Numbered from the stretch's first letter, positions 1 to 12,937 are shown. The stretch: 64,000 nucleotides of DNA from Pseudomonas putida (GCA_041879295.1 CP047152.1:2361501-2425500), one strand, 5' to 3'. Program-made: numbers and translations. Notes: generated by a model from the sequence alone, not told the origin.

Positions 1-1870
1 CCGCAGCCTCCGAGCCGAACGGTGACGCCATGGCCACGCCGCGTGCGCGCTTGCTGCCGTCCTCGGCGGTGAACGGGCCGCGCTTCCAGCCGCCGGACAA
101 GTCGGCCACTGCGTTCAGCAGGTTGGTCAGTCTCGGGTTGTCGCGCAGCAGGTGCAGGCGCAGTTCAAACGGGTCCTTGCCACCTTTGTCCGCCAGTTCG
201 TCCAGGAATGATTCGTAGAAAAAGTCGTTCAGCGAGTTACCTACCGAGCGCCAGTAACCGAGCATGGCCGGGCCTTTGACATAGATCTGGGCGATGCGCT
301 TGTTGGCGATGGCGTAGGACTTGCCTGACAGCCCCTCGAGCGCAGTCGGGTCGATCTTTTCCCCTTGTTTGCCGGCAAGGGCCTCGGTTGGGCCCTCGGT
401 GGCGCTTACCGCTTCGAGCGCCACAGGCATACCGTCTGCGTCCAGCCCGGCGCGGAACTTCACCACTGCGACGGGGCGCAGTACATCGCGTAGAAACTCC
501 TCCTCGCGGCTCCAGATAAGCTTCACCGGTCGGTCAACCGCTTTGGCCAGGGCAATGGCTTGCGGGTAGGGGTTGGCAGAGTCGTACAGGAAGTGGCGGC
601 CAAAGAAGCCGCCCAGCAGCGGCGAATGCAGGTTGATTTGTGCAGGCGTCAGGCCAGTGCGCCTGGCAATGTCGTCACGGAACATGTCCGGCGCCTGGTT
701 AGGCAGCCAGACGTCCAGGCTGCCGTCCGGGTTAAAGCGGGCGAGGGCGGACGGTGGCTCGAGCTGGGCATGATTCAGGTACTGGTTGTGGTAGCTGGCC
801 TCGACCTTGGTATTGGCATTGGCCAAGGCGCCGGCAATATCCCCTTCGTTCTCTTCATCGCGTGACGGCCCTTGCACCGTCGCGAGGTGTTCGCGCCAGG
901 CGTCACTGGAAAAATCGGCCGGCATCGGTCGCACTTTGCTGTCGGCGGCCGGTTCTTTCCAATCTACCTGGATCGCCTCTACTGCACGCTTGGCGTGCCA
1001 CCAGCGTTCGGCAACCACGGCCACGGCGCCTGGCAGCTGATGCAGCGAATGTACGCCTTTCATGGCCTTGACCTGGTCTTCGTTGCGCAGGCTGCCGACC
1101 GTCATGCCCAGGCGCGGTGCATGCTGCACGGCAGCGTGGAGCATGCCGTCGACCTTGATGTCGATGCAGTACTGGGCCTTGCCGGTGGACTTGTCATAGG
1201 CATCCAGGCGGCGTACGGGCTTTCCTATCCAGCGAAACTGGCTGGGGTCGCGCAGCTTGACGCTGGCCGGGTCGGGCACCGGCAGGTCCATGGCGCGACC
1301 TGCCAGTTCACCGTAAGGAACGGAACGTCCACTCGTGGTATGTACTACGTTACCTGGCGTGGTGGAAAGCTCATCGAGCGGTACACCCAGGTGTTCGGCG
1401 CCCGCCTGCAGCAGCATGCCCCGGGCGAGCGCGCCCAGGCGGCGCATGGTCGGATAGCTCATGCGCACCGACATGCTGCCACCGGTGATGCGCATGCCGT
1501 TCTCCATTACCACGTAGGCTTCGCCTGGTGGAGCGCTATCGACCACGAAATGGGCCGGGTCGACATCCAGCTCTTCACCCACAATCTGCGCCATGGTGGT
1601 GAAAGGGCCTTGCCCGCCTTCCATGAAGGGGCTCAGCAGGCGCACCGTGCCGTCCGGGCGAATTTCCAGAAAAGCAGGCACCTGGGTGCCGCGTTCCGCA
1701 GTTGCCGCGGCGGCGGCTGCCTGCACGCGGGCCGAACCCATGGGTAAGCCGAAACCTAGTACCAGGGCACCGACTGCGGTGCCCGCAAGAAAGCGCCGAC
1801 GTGACAGGTTGACCGTTTCGCCCAGCTGCAGCCTGAGCAGTTCGGCAGGCGTATCGACTGGCGTGTTCAT
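1..1870 (-). CDS. Molybdopterin-binding large subunit of an isoquinoline 1-oxidoreductase-type dehydrogenase (partial)
   Basis: This is the large Mo-cofactor subunit of a xanthine dehydrogenase-family hydroxylase of the IorB type. About 623 codons are visible, and the C-terminus runs off the left edge. The N-terminus carries a twin-arginine signal (SRRRFL at about residues 23-28 followed by a hydrophobic stretch), so export by Tat is inferred. The visible part includes GGSMSVRMSYPTMRRLGA and GGFFGRHF, typical of the aldehyde oxidase/Mo-binding fold. Its ATG shares one base with the stop of the upstream 2Fe-2S subunit gene, so the two are co-translated. The substrate cannot be told from sequence; such enzymes oxidise N-heterocycles or aldehydes and usually pass electrons to cytochromes. 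Confidence 0.9.
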   Translation of the reverse strand, partial: MNTPVDTPAELLRLQLGETVNLSRRRFLAGTAVGALVLGFGLPMGSARVQAAAAAATAERGTQVPAFLEIRPDGTVRLLSPFMEGGQGPFTTMAQIVGEELDVDPAHFVVDSAPPGEAYVVMENGMRITGGSMSVRMSYPTMRRLGALARGMLLQAGAEHLGVPLDELSTTPGNVVHTTSGRSVPYGELAGRAMDLPVPDPASVKLRDPSQFRWIGKPVRRLDAYDKSTGKAQYCIDIKVDGMLHAAVQHAPRLGMTVGSLRNEDQVKAMKGVHSLHQLPGAVAVVAERWWHAKRAVEAIQVDWKEPAADSKVRPMPADFSSDAWREHLATVQGPSRDEENEGDIAGALANANTKVEASYHNQYLNHAQLEPPSALARFNPDGSLDVWLPNQAPDMFRDDIARRTGLTPAQINLHSPLLGGFFGRHFLYDSANPYPQAIALAKAVDRPVKLIWSREEEFLRDVLRPVAVVKFRAGLDADGMPVALEAVSATEGPTEALAGKQGEKIDPTALEGLSGKSYAIANKRIAQIYVKGPAMLGYWRSVGNSLNDFFYESFLDELADKGGKDPFELRLHLLRDNPRLTNLLNAVADLSGGWKRGPFTAEDGSKRARGVAMASPFGSEAA

Positions 1871-2325
1871 CAGGCTTGCTCCCCCTGGGCCAGATCATGC
1901 ACGGCGGCATGGATGGCGTTGTAGGTGCCGCAGCGGCACAGGTTGACCATGGCTGCATCGATCTGCGCATCGCTAGGTTTGGGCGTGTGCTTGAGCAGCG
2001 CCGTGGCTGCCATGACCTGGCCAGACTGGCAATAGCCGCATTGAGCCACCTGGTGCTCGACCCAGGCGGTGACTACCCGTTTACCGACGGGGTCGGCCTC
2101 GATCGCCTCGATGGTGGTGACCTCACGCCCCACCACACCGGCCACGGGGGTAACGCAGGCGCGCACCACATTGCCGTCCACCAGCACCGAACAAGCGCCA
2201 CATTGAGCCAAGCCGCAGCCATACTTGGTGCCGGTCAGCCCCAGGTCATCGCGGATTACCCACAGCAGGGGCGTGTCGGCGTCCGCCTCGACCTGATAGG
2301 TCTTCTGGTTGATGCGTAGTTCCAT
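1870..2325 (-). CDS. 2Fe-2S small subunit of an isoquinoline 1-oxidoreductase-type dehydrogenase
   Basis: A 151-residue two-cluster ferredoxin subunit of the xanthine dehydrogenase family (IorA-like). The N-terminal plant-type cluster uses C37, C42, C45 and C57; the C-terminal helical domain has C96, C99, C130 and C132 in the CGYC and CRC motifs. All eight ligands are present, so the subunit should be functional. It shuttles electrons from the Mo subunit encoded immediately downstream. The length is normal for the family. The start ATG at 2325 faces the divergent ycaO-like gene across about 270 bases in which no clear operator was seen. Confidence 0.93.
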   Translation of the reverse strand: MELRINQKTYQVEADADTPLLWVIRDDLGLTGTKYGCGLAQCGACSVLVDGNVVRACVTPVAGVVGREVTTIEAIEADPVGKRVVTAWVEHQVAQCGYCQSGQVMAATALLKHTPKPSDAQIDAAMVNLCRCGTYNAIHAAVHDLAQGEQA

Positions 2326-2595
2326 GGTTTCACCTGCCCGTCACGGTTGTTGTCGCTGTGTTGTTTCTGCATGGGGAATACGTTGTCCCCCGGTGCAGAA
2401 ACGCTAGCACAGGAGGATGACCGCTGGTCTGGTGGCGGGGATAGCTTCAGAGGATCAGGCAAGTAATTCGGTGGAATACGCAAGCCCGCTTCGAAAAATC
2501 AAGCCTGCGGGTGGCGCTGAGCAGGACTTGCGCAACGAAAACCCGGATAATGCCGGCCAATTTCGTTTTGCACGCTTAAATCACGGTAATCCCGC

Positions 2596-4782
2596 ATGGA
2601 AATCAAGGTCAATTTTCTCGACAATCTCCGTCTCGAAGCCAAATTCGATGACTTCACGGTGATCGCCGACCAACCTATCCGCTACAAAGGCGATGGTTCG
2701 GCCCCCGGCCCGTTCGACTATTTCCTGGCGTCTTCGGCCTTGTGCGCGGCTTACTTCGTCAAGCTGTACTGCCAGACCCGCGATATCCCCACTGAAAACA
2801 TCCGCCTGTCGCAGAACAACATCGTCGACCCGGAAAACCGCTACAACCAGATCTTCAAGATCCAGGTCGAACTGCCCGAGGACATCTCCGACAAGGACCG
2901 TCAAGGCATCCTGCGCTCTATCGACCGCTGCACGGTAAAAAAGGTGGTGCAGACCGGCCCTGAGTTCGTGATCGAAGTGGTCGACAACCTCGATGCCGAT
3001 GCCCAGGGGTTGCTGATGCCGGTGTCGGACACCAGCACCTATATCCCCGGCAAGGACCTGCCGCTGGAGCAGACCATTGCCAACATGTCGGGTATTCTCG
3101 CCGGGCTGGGGATGAAGATCGAGATCGCCTCTTGGCGCAACATTGTGCCCAACGTCTGGTCGCTGCACGTACGCGACGCGCAGTCGCCGATGTGCTTTAC
3201 CAACGGTAAAGGGGCCACCAAGGAAGCGGCGCTGGCCTCGGCGCTGGGCGAATTCATCGAGCGCCTCAACTGCAACTTCTTCTACAACGACCAATTCTGG
3301 GGCGAAGACCTGGCCAACGCGCCGTTCGTGCACTACCCGAACGAGCTGTGGTTCAAGCCGGGTCCGCGCGACGCGTTGCCGGCCGAGATCCTCGATGAGC
3401 ACTGCCTGGCGATCTACAACCCAGATGGGGAGCTGCGTGGTTCGCACCTGTACGACACCAACTCGGGTAACACCGCGCGGGGCATCTGTTCGCTGCCGTT
3501 CGTGCGTCAGTCCGACCAGCAGGTGGTGTACTTCCCGTCCAACCTGATCGAAAACCTGTTCCTCAGCAACGGCATGAGCGCGGGCAATACCCTGGCCGAG
3601 GCGCAGGTGCAGTGCCTGTCGGAAATTTTCGAGCGCGCGGTGAAGCGCGAGATCCTCGAAGGCGAGTTGTGCCTGCCGGACGTACCGCAAGAGGTACTGG
3701 CCAAATACCCGGCGATCGTCGCCGGCATCCAGGGTCTGGAAGAGCAGGGCTTCCCGGTACTGGTCAAGGATGCGTCACTGGGGGGCGAGTTCCCGGTCAT
3801 GTGCGTGACCTTGATGAACCCGCGCACGGGTGGCGTGTTTGCCTCGTTCGGTGCCCACCCGAGCCTGGAAGTGGCGCTGGAGCGCAGCCTCACCGAACTG
3901 CTGCAGGGCCGCAGCTTCGAAGGCCTGAACGACCTGCCGCAACCCACCTTCGAAAGCCATGCGCTGACCGAGCCGAACAACTTCGTAGAGCATTTCATCG
4001 ACTCCAGCGGAGTGGTGTCGTGGCGCTTCTTCAGCGCCAAGGCCGACTTCGAATTCGTCGAGTGGGACTTCTCCGGGCACGGCGAGGACTCCAACCAGCA
4101 GGAGGCCGCGACCCTGTTCGGTATCCTCGAAGACCTGGGCAAGGAAGTGTACATGGCGGTGTACGACAATCTTGGCGCCACCGCTTGCCGCATCCTGGTA
4201 CCGGGGTACTCGGAAATTTACCCGGTCGAGGACCTTATCTGGGACAACACTAACCGCGCGTTGTCGTTCCGTGCTGACATCCTCAACCTGCACAGCCTCG
4301 ACAGCCGCTCGCTGAAGCTGCTGCTCAAGCGCCTGGACGACTGCGATGTGGATGACTACACCACCATCACTACGCTGATCGGTGTGGAGTTCGACGAAAA
4401 CACAGTGTGGGGCCAACTGACCATTCTGGAGCTGAAGCTGCTGATCTGCCTCGCGGTTAAACGCTTTGAGGATGCCAAGGAGCTGGTTGAGGCATTCTTG
4501 CAGTTCAACGACAACACTGTCGACCGCGGTCTGTTCTACCAGGCGCTGAACGTGGTGCTGGAAGTGCAGCTGGATGACGAACTGGAGTTGGATGACTACG
4601 AAGCCAACTTCCGTCGTATGTTCGGCAATGTGCGCATGGATGCGGTATTGGGTTCGGTGGACGGCAGTGTGCGCTTCCATGGTCTGACCCCGACCAGCAT
4701 GAAGCTCGAAGGCCTTGATCGCCACCTGCGCCTGATCGACAGCTACAAGAAACTGCACGCGGCCCGGGCCAAGTTCGTCTGA
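2596..4782 (+). CDS. ycaO: OsmC-YcaO domain protein
   Basis: A 728-residue protein. Residues about 1-150 resemble an OsmC-like fold (GSAPGPFDYFLASSALCAAYF) and the remainder is a YcaO domain with the Glu-rich ATP-binding helices (ALGEFIERLNC, EAQVQCLSEIFER). YcaO enzymes activate amide or carboxyl oxygens with ATP; E. coli YcaO has been linked to beta-methylthiolation of ribosomal protein S12, and no azoline-forming partner or precursor peptide is seen here. The C-terminal part is acidic and helical. The N-terminal OsmC fusion is longer than E. coli YcaO, but I recall it as usual in Pseudomonas. The gene is monocistronic, and an inverted repeat follows the stop. The start is the only ATG consistent with the OsmC N-terminus. 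Confidence 0.9.
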   Translation: MEIKVNFLDNLRLEAKFDDFTVIADQPIRYKGDGSAPGPFDYFLASSALCAAYFVKLYCQTRDIPTENIRLSQNNIVDPENRYNQIFKIQVELPEDISDKDRQGILRSIDRCTVKKVVQTGPEFVIEVVDNLDADAQGLLMPVSDTSTYIPGKDLPLEQTIANMSGILAGLGMKIEIASWRNIVPNVWSLHVRDAQSPMCFTNGKGATKEAALASALGEFIERLNCNFFYNDQFWGEDLANAPFVHYPNELWFKPGPRDALPAEILDEHCLAIYNPDGELRGSHLYDTNSGNTARGICSLPFVRQSDQQVVYFPSNLIENLFLSNGMSAGNTLAEAQVQCLSEIFERAVKREILEGELCLPDVPQEVLAKYPAIVAGIQGLEEQGFPVLVKDASLGGEFPVMCVTLMNPRTGGVFASFGAHPSLEVALERSLTELLQGRSFEGLNDLPQPTFESHALTEPNNFVEHFIDSSGVVSWRFFSAKADFEFVEWDFSGHGEDSNQQEAATLFGILEDLGKEVYMAVYDNLGATACRILVPGYSEIYPVEDLIWDNTNRALSFRADILNLHSLDSRSLKLLLKRLDDCDVDDYTTITTLIGVEFDENTVWGQLTILELKLLICLAVKRFEDAKELVEAFLQFNDNTVDRGLFYQALNVVLEVQLDDELELDDYEANFRRMFGNVRMDAVLGSVDGSVRFHGLTPTSMKLEGLDRHLRLIDSYKKLHAARAKFV

Positions 4783-4800
4783 CAGGCGCTGCGCCCAATC

Positions 4801-4881
4801 ATCGCCGACAAGCCAGCGCCACAGGTATTGCACCACTCTTGAGATTTGTGCCGAACCTGTGGACGCTGGCTTGCCGACGAT
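4801..4881. repeat. Inverted repeat downstream of ycaO
   Basis: Arms 4801-4826 and 4855-4881 are imperfect reverse complements sharing AAGCCAGCG and the CACAGGT end, separated by 28 bases. The arrangement resembles a paired REP element or a large bidirectional stem between convergent genes. No T-tract is present, so terminator function is uncertain. Confidence 0.6.
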
Positions 4882-4991
4882 AGGCCAGGAGCCGTCCTAC
4901 AGCCCTTTGATCTGGGCGTTATCCTCATTCTGTCTTGCCGCGTTGCCATCCAGGCGCATAGCGTTCTCTTCCTATCCACTTCAGGTGGTGA

Positions 4992-5870
4992 CTATTCGGG
5001 CTTAGCGGGCCCACCTTCGAAAGCCTCCGCCGGTGGTGGCGCTGCACGGACATTGAAAAGCTTGCAGACACAGTACCAACAGAGAGCGACGGTCAGGTTG
5101 TAGGGGAACAGCACCGCCCAGAACGGCAATTGCCAGTTCTTTTTGCCCTGCATTTCACCGGGCTCACCGGTTCGCCAGGGGGCATAGTGGCGCCAGGCTT
5201 CTGCCGGGGTCAGGCAGATGGCGTGAAGTGGCTTGTGCCACCAGTTGGGTTCACCGGGCGGGGGGAGTTTGTCCGGGCCGTGGTCCATGAAGTGGCGCAG
5301 GTATTCCCACACTTCGGCGACATGCTTGACGCCGGGTTCGGTGGGTTCGTTGCTGTCGACCCAGAGGCAGTCTTTTTGATGCAGGCTGCCGTCTTCCCGG
5401 CGGGGGGCGAAGGCGAGGGCATAGCTGGTGCTGAACGATGAGCCGCCGTATTCGGTGCGCTTGAAGATACCACCTCCGGTGTTGGCCCATTCGAATATTA
5501 GTACCTTACTCAGACGTTGGTAATAGATTTTTTGGGTTGACCGATTGAAGCAGAAACTTGATAGGCGTTTTATGAAATATATTCGATAGGCTAAGAATGG
5601 GAGGAAGATGAAAGGTGTAATTAGTGTAAGGAGGATAAAGGTATGACTAAAGGTGTATGGGTTCCAGGCTTCACTGGTTAGTAAGTAAGGGTAGGTGAAG
5701 ACAACGAGCGCAATGGTCATTGCACAGTACAGCTTTCCCATAAAGACTGAGTCTGTTACCCAGGGGTTTTTCAGGCATAAGGTGGTTTTTGACAAGCTTG
5801 ATAGTTGCCCGCCAATAGCGGGCTTATGCCCTGAACTTGAGCCTGAATTGAATATCCAGATGGTTGCCAT
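4992..5870 (-). CDS. DUF6708-like protein of the T6SS effector module
   Basis: A 292-residue membrane-associated protein. It shows two central hydrophobic segments (around residues 45-65 and 76-95), a soluble middle with WANTGGGIFKRTEYGGSSF, and another hydrophobic stretch near residues 246-266. The motif CLTPAEAWRHYAPWRTGEPGEM and general layout match what I recall of DUF6708 proteins found next to vgrG genes in Pseudomonas. It is the last gene of the hcp-vgrG-DUF4123 arm and starts 2 bases after the preceding small reading frame ends, which suggests coupled translation. Its role as effector, immunity protein or accessory is unknown. The middle of the gene is visibly more AT-rich than its neighbours, typical of acquired effector cargo. 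Confidence 0.6.
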   Translation of the reverse strand: MATIWIFNSGSSSGHKPAIGGQLSSLSKTTLCLKNPWVTDSVFMGKLYCAMTIALVVFTYPYLLTSEAWNPYTFSHTFILLTLITPFIFLPFLAYRIYFIKRLSSFCFNRSTQKIYYQRLSKVLIFEWANTGGGIFKRTEYGGSSFSTSYALAFAPRREDGSLHQKDCLWVDSNEPTEPGVKHVAEVWEYLRHFMDHGPDKLPPPGEPNWWHKPLHAICLTPAEAWRHYAPWRTGEPGEMQGKKNWQLPFWAVLFPYNLTVALCWYCVCKLFNVRAAPPPAEAFEGGPAKPE

Positions 5871-5872
5871 GA

Positions 5873-9294
<3,422 letters not shown>

Positions 9295-9330
9295 AAAAGA
9301 TCCTTGTCCGCCGTCTGAATCAACACAAAG

Positions 9331-9358
9331 CCCGGGCGGGCATGGCCGCCTGCCCGGG
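9331..9358 (-). terminator. Stem-loop between hcp and vgrG
   Basis: CCCGGGC at 9331-9337 pairs with GCCCGGG at 9352-9358, with further pairing inside the loop. On the minus strand it is followed by TTTGTGTTG, a weak U-run. It could partly terminate hcp transcription, allowing hcp to be made in excess of vgrG. Confidence 0.5.
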
Positions 9359-9371
9359 GCATTTGCACAGG

Positions 9372-9887
9372 TCAGGCGGCGGGTGCGCGCCAGTCGTCAG
9401 AGCCTTCGGTGTTGGCTACATCGTGAGCCCACGTGATCTTTCGATACGCCAGCGATACTTCAACCAGTTGGGTGTAGTTTTCATTGTCTTTGTCGAGTGC
9501 GTGGGGAAGCACGGTATTGATGCTGACGATGGTGGCGTCTTCGAGCGTGGTGGTGAAAAAATGCTCTTGTTTGCCTTCCGAGGAGGTGCGATACCAGCTG
9601 ACCTCGACCGTTGGCAGCATTTCGCCGGTGGCAAGTGCCTGATACATCAGGGGGGTAGCTTTGTTCAGTGAACTGGTGAATATGAAAGGCTTATGCACGC
9701 GCTGGCCACTCGGTTGACCGCTCTGGGGGTCAGTGGGCGTAGTCACCTCATGCTTGATTTCCTGAACCAGAATCTGATCTTCATGGCCTTGTTGGAACAC
9801 GTTGCCGACGGAGTCAGCGGTGAAGGCGCCAGCGGTGATGTTGCCTTGGGTCTGGCCTACGATCTTGATGTAAGCGGGTGTTGGCAT
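9372..9887 (-). CDS. hcp: T6SS tube protein Hcp
   Basis: A 171-residue Hcp. It begins MPTPAYIKIVGQTQGNITAGAF and contains the family marks HEVTTPTDPQSGQPSGQRVHKPF and the conserved end ITYRKITW-like segment (SLAYRKITWAHDVANTEGSDDWRAP). Hcp hexamers stack into the inner tube expelled by the sheath. The ATG at 9887 is chosen over one 7 codons upstream because the family starts at this residue. The gene lies between tssL and vgrG with stem-loops on both sides, suggesting its own mRNA segment. Confidence 0.95.
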   Translation of the reverse strand: MPTPAYIKIVGQTQGNITAGAFTADSVGNVFQQGHEDQILVQEIKHEVTTPTDPQSGQPSGQRVHKPFIFTSSLNKATPLMYQALATGEMLPTVEVSWYRTSSEGKQEHFFTTTLEDATIVSINTVLPHALDKDNENYTQLVEVSLAYRKITWAHDVANTEGSDDWRAPAA

Positions 9888-9965
9888 GGCAGTTACTCCT
9901 GCGTCCATGTGGGTAAAGCACGCGCACCACAGGTGGCGTGGCCAACGGAAACGATGGGCTTGTCA

Positions 9966-9983
9966 GCGAGGCAAAAACCTCGC
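9966..9983 (-). terminator. Stem-loop between tssL and hcp
   Basis: GCGAGG and CCTCGC form a perfect 6-bp stem with a 6-base loop, 38 bases after the tssL stop. It may terminate or attenuate the tssK-tssL transcript ahead of hcp. Confidence 0.35.
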
Positions 9984-10020
9984 GAATTCGTTGAACTCAG
10001 TGGTGCTGTGTCACGGTTGG

Positions 10021-10890
10021 CTATTGCTGCAAAATGCCGTTCAGCGACTCCAGCACCTCGGTTGTGATCAGGTGCAGGCGATAGCTGTAGATCCCGTAGG
10101 CCACGGCCATGGCGATGGCGGAGATGACCAACGGGCTCCACCACGGCCATATCCGGCTCATGCGGAAGTTTTTTGGGGCGACGTTGGTGTAGGGGTCGCA
10201 GACTTCTTCGGGGGTGGGGCCGCGCAGTTCGCGGATGATCCCGTGCAGTTGGTGAATCAGTGCGTTGAGTGTTTCTTCGCCTTTCGGCGCGAGCGCATAC
10301 TTGCCCTTCAGCCCAAGGCACAGGGCGAAGTACATGAACTCCAGTACGTCCTGATAACGCTTGGGCTCCTGCATCAGGCGGGTAATCACGGTGAAGATTT
10401 TTTCCCCACCCCAGGTCTCGTCGTGAAAGATGCTGAGCAGCGGCTCGTGGCTCCAGCAACTGCTTTTGCCCCAGGGCCGCTCCATCACGGCCTCGTCTAT
10501 GAACAGGCACAGACCGTAGGAATACGCCAACAGCTGGGCGGGCTCGTAACCGTGCTGGCGCATTTCTTCCTGAATGTTGTCGATCTGGCTGCGTACTTGC
10601 TGGTGCACGTCCTGAATGTTTGGCAGCTCGTCCAGCGTACGCAGGCGTAAAACCAAGCCGAACAACGGTGATGCGGCATCCAGCATCAGATTGGCGAAGC
10701 CGCCCCGCAGCTGAAATTCCGGGTCAGCGGGGTAGCCTTCGGAAACGGGCTCTGGCTCAGGCTTGTCTGTGGGTGCTTGCCTATTGGTTGCCGCAGCCCG
10801 GGGGGCGGGTACTGGCTTTTCAAGGGTTGAATCAAGCGCGTTGACTACGGCGCTGTTTTGATCGGTGGGCGTATTGTTGTCTTTTCCCAT
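10021..10890 (-). CDS. tssL: T6SS inner-membrane protein TssL (DotU/IcmH)
   Basis: A 289-residue DotU-type protein. A variable, proline-rich N-terminus is followed by the cytoplasmic helical domain (ASPLFGLVLRLRTLDELPNIQDVHQQVRSQI; AYSYGLCLFIDEAVMERPWG; SIFHDETWGGEKIFTVITRL) and one C-terminal membrane helix near residues 245-265. There is no OmpA-like peptidoglycan domain. It normally works with TssM and TssK in the membrane complex. The start at 10890 is one base after the stop of the tssK remnant; an ATG 25 codons upstream lies inside that remnant and is rejected. The gene looks intact. Confidence 0.93.
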   Translation of the reverse strand: MGKDNNTPTDQNSAVVNALDSTLEKPVPAPRAAATNRQAPTDKPEPEPVSEGYPADPEFQLRGGFANLMLDAASPLFGLVLRLRTLDELPNIQDVHQQVRSQIDNIQEEMRQHGYEPAQLLAYSYGLCLFIDEAVMERPWGKSSCWSHEPLLSIFHDETWGGEKIFTVITRLMQEPKRYQDVLEFMYFALCLGLKGKYALAPKGEETLNALIHQLHGIIRELRGPTPEEVCDPYTNVAPKNFRMSRIWPWWSPLVISAIAMAVAYGIYSYRLHLITTEVLESLNGILQQ

Positions 10891-10891
10891 G

Positions 10892-11960
10892 TCACTCACT
10901 CCTGATCGCCCAGAACTGCAGTTCAAGCCGTGGGAAGTCGCCCGCAATGTGGATGCCGAAACCATTCGCTTTGCTCATGCACGCCCAGGCCGGGTCGCGT
11001 CGGTCCAGCTCGAAGTAGCTGAAGCCCGCATGGAAGGGCAGGTCGCGGGGCGCCACGGGTAATGGCAACAATGGGATGCCCGGCAATTGCAGCGGCACCA
11101 GGTCACTCAGTGACTCAAGCGAGGTGATCTTGGCTTTCTGGATGAACCTCTGGCGCAACGCCTGTGGTGGCATGTCGGCGCGCACGGCGAGGATGAAGTC
11201 GGCTTCTTCGATCAGCCGGCGGTCTTCCAGCGTGGTCGTCATCACGCCGAATTGTTCACTCTCCAGCGGCAGTGAAACAGCACGCGGCCGCAAGACGGTG
11301 CTCAGAGATCTGCGCAAGGTGTCTTCCAGTGGTTTGAAAGAGGTGCGCAGCGCAGTGTGGTGATAGGCGGGGTACTCCTGCGGCAGCCTGTTCTGGTCAG
11401 TGAAGGTGACGAATTCGCCACAGGCCTGGCTCATGCACAGGTACAGCTGCTCGGGGTGCGTTTGCGCTTGCCTGGCCAAATGCTGGAAGCATGGCCACCA
11501 ACGGTTCATGGCCTGCAGCAGGTTGAAGTCGCGAATGTCAGCGATTCCTGACTGGCCTGAGGCACCAATCCGGGTGGCAAGGCCGCGCGCCCGCTCGCGC
11601 AAGGTATGGGTAATTTCGTCAAGGAACCGCTGCAGCGCTGGCACCGCCCGTACCGAAACGCTGGTGGGGTAGAACGCTTCGTCTAGTTGCAGGCTGCCGT
11701 CGGGGCGCCGTTCCAGAACAGAAAAGCAGAATTGCCCCACAGGTAGTTGTCGTGCTGCCCGGAGATGTCTTCGTTGTAATTGAAGCTCTCGATCGGTTGA
11801 CCTGGCGGTCCTCAAGCGCACGGCTGTCATCCAGGCCGAAGTCGCCCAGCACCAGCATCTTGTGCGGCAGTTCCACCTCAGCCTGCTCATCGCTAGTAGC
11901 GGGCACATACCTGATATTGACGCGTTCTTTCGGCGCAACGGATCCCGTATTTTTAGACAT
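10892..11960 (-). pseudogene. Mosaic remnant: tssB start, tssC fragment and tssK C-terminal part
   Basis: From 11960 the frame reads a TssB N-terminus (APKERVNIRYVPATSDEQAE, then LPHKMLVLGDF) for about 52 codons and stops matching near 11798. In a second frame, about 11790-11725 reads IESFNYNEDISGQHDNYLWG, which is a stretch near the C-terminal end of TssC. From about 11735 to 10892 a third frame reads the C-terminal two thirds of TssK (LERRPDGSLQLDEAFYPTS to LQFWAIRSE). The N-terminal roughly 170 residues of TssK are missing. Two deletions with frame changes explain this, removing most of tssB and tssC and whatever lay between tssC and tssK. None of the three proteins can be made whole. Confidence 0.85.
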
Positions 11961-12286
11961 CGGTACGCAACTCCCTGTTGGGTTGTAGGATGTTCAGGTG
12001 CTAGTTGTGTTTATTGTTGTCCCGATCTTGTGGGAAGATTCCTACAAATGTTTAATTGGTTGGGTTGTTTGCCCGTTCTCTATAAAAACCATGCACGGAA
12101 TACTGCTCTTTGGTCGAGCGTTAAGATGTAATTAAATATTTGTTTGTGTGCATTCGGTACTGTGTAATAGGCTTCTGCTGGATTTGTTTGAATCGGTCGC
12201 GTGGGCGCATGGGTATTGCTACTTGGTTGTAGGAAAGTTCTTTGTGCCATATAGGCCATTTGTACTATTCAGAGAGTAAATTCAGG
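11961..12286. promoter_or_regulatory. AT-rich divergent promoter region of the T6SS arms
   Basis: This 326-base gap between the tssB remnant and tagO is markedly AT-rich and must hold both divergent promoters. For the rightward arm, TTGTTT at 12140-12145 and TGTAAT at 12163-12168 are 17 bases apart and make a plausible sigma70 promoter. No sigma54 (GG-N10-GC) site was recognised. Confidence 0.35.
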
Positions 12287-12937
12287 ATGATTAACCGCTG
12301 TGCATATGGCGCCGGTCTCTCGTTGCTGTTTTGTCTGCAGCCGGTGCTGGCAGGCTCCACGCGGGACTGTCCCCGGATTGTGTCCAACATCGAGCGACTG
12401 GCCTGTTTCGATCAGGCTGCTGGCACCCCGGCGTACACGCCAACGCGGCAATGGTCTGCACCGGAGCAGCAGGCCCCCACTGTGTTGCGCGTGATGGCAA
12501 ATGAAGCTGAACGGGCACCGGATGACCTGACGTTTCGCATCGGGAGCCCGACCCAGGACGGGGCAGGCGCACCAGCGCTTGTGATTTCGGCGCCCGCCAT
12601 CGCATCGGGTGACGAACGTGCCTACATGGCAATCAGTTGCATCCAGGCCATCTCCCGGCTACAGCTGATTGCCAGGCGTCCGATCGAAGCAAGCTGGGTC
12701 AAGGTACGCTTGAGCGGGGAGGGCTGGTCTACCCGTGAGACGCCCTGGCAAGTGATGGAGAACGGCCAAGTGCTCGATGCCGGGCGGGGCCTGCCCGCCA
12801 TCGAGCAGATCAGGAAGCTGATCGGTGCCCAGCGTATCGAGGTTGTGAGTGATCACGGTGAGGTCGACGGGCTGATCTTCGATGCTCAAGGCCTTGACCC
12901 CTTGATCAGCCGGGCGCGAAGCACATGTCGGTGGTAG
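12287..12937 (+). CDS. T6SS-associated protein of the VasI/TagO family
   Basis: A 216-residue secreted or periplasmic protein. The signal peptide is residues 1-22 (ending VLAGS), followed by CPRIVSNIERLACFDQAAGTP, the typical opening of VasI/TagO proteins, which are minor T6SS components. The body includes ISCIQAISRLQLIARRPIEASWVKVRLSGEG. In other systems TagO-like proteins help target the membrane complex. The ATG at 12287 is preceded by CAGG and gives a good signal peptide; the longer frame from 12242 is not credible. The end overlaps the tssA start by 13 bases. Confidence 0.8.
   Translation: MINRCAYGAGLSLLFCLQPVLAGSTRDCPRIVSNIERLACFDQAAGTPAYTPTRQWSAPEQQAPTVLRVMANEAERAPDDLTFRIGSPTQDGAGAPALVISAPAIASGDERAYMAISCIQAISRLQLIARRPIEASWVKVRLSGEGWSTRETPWQVMENGQVLDAGRGLPAIEQIRKLIGAQRIEVVSDHGEVDGLIFDAQGLDPLISRARSTCRW

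Noticed and set aside
2581..3690. 369-codon frame on the minus strand inside ycaO
   Set aside because: It is the antisense shadow of a long GC-rich gene; the composition is atypical for a protein and no domain is visible.
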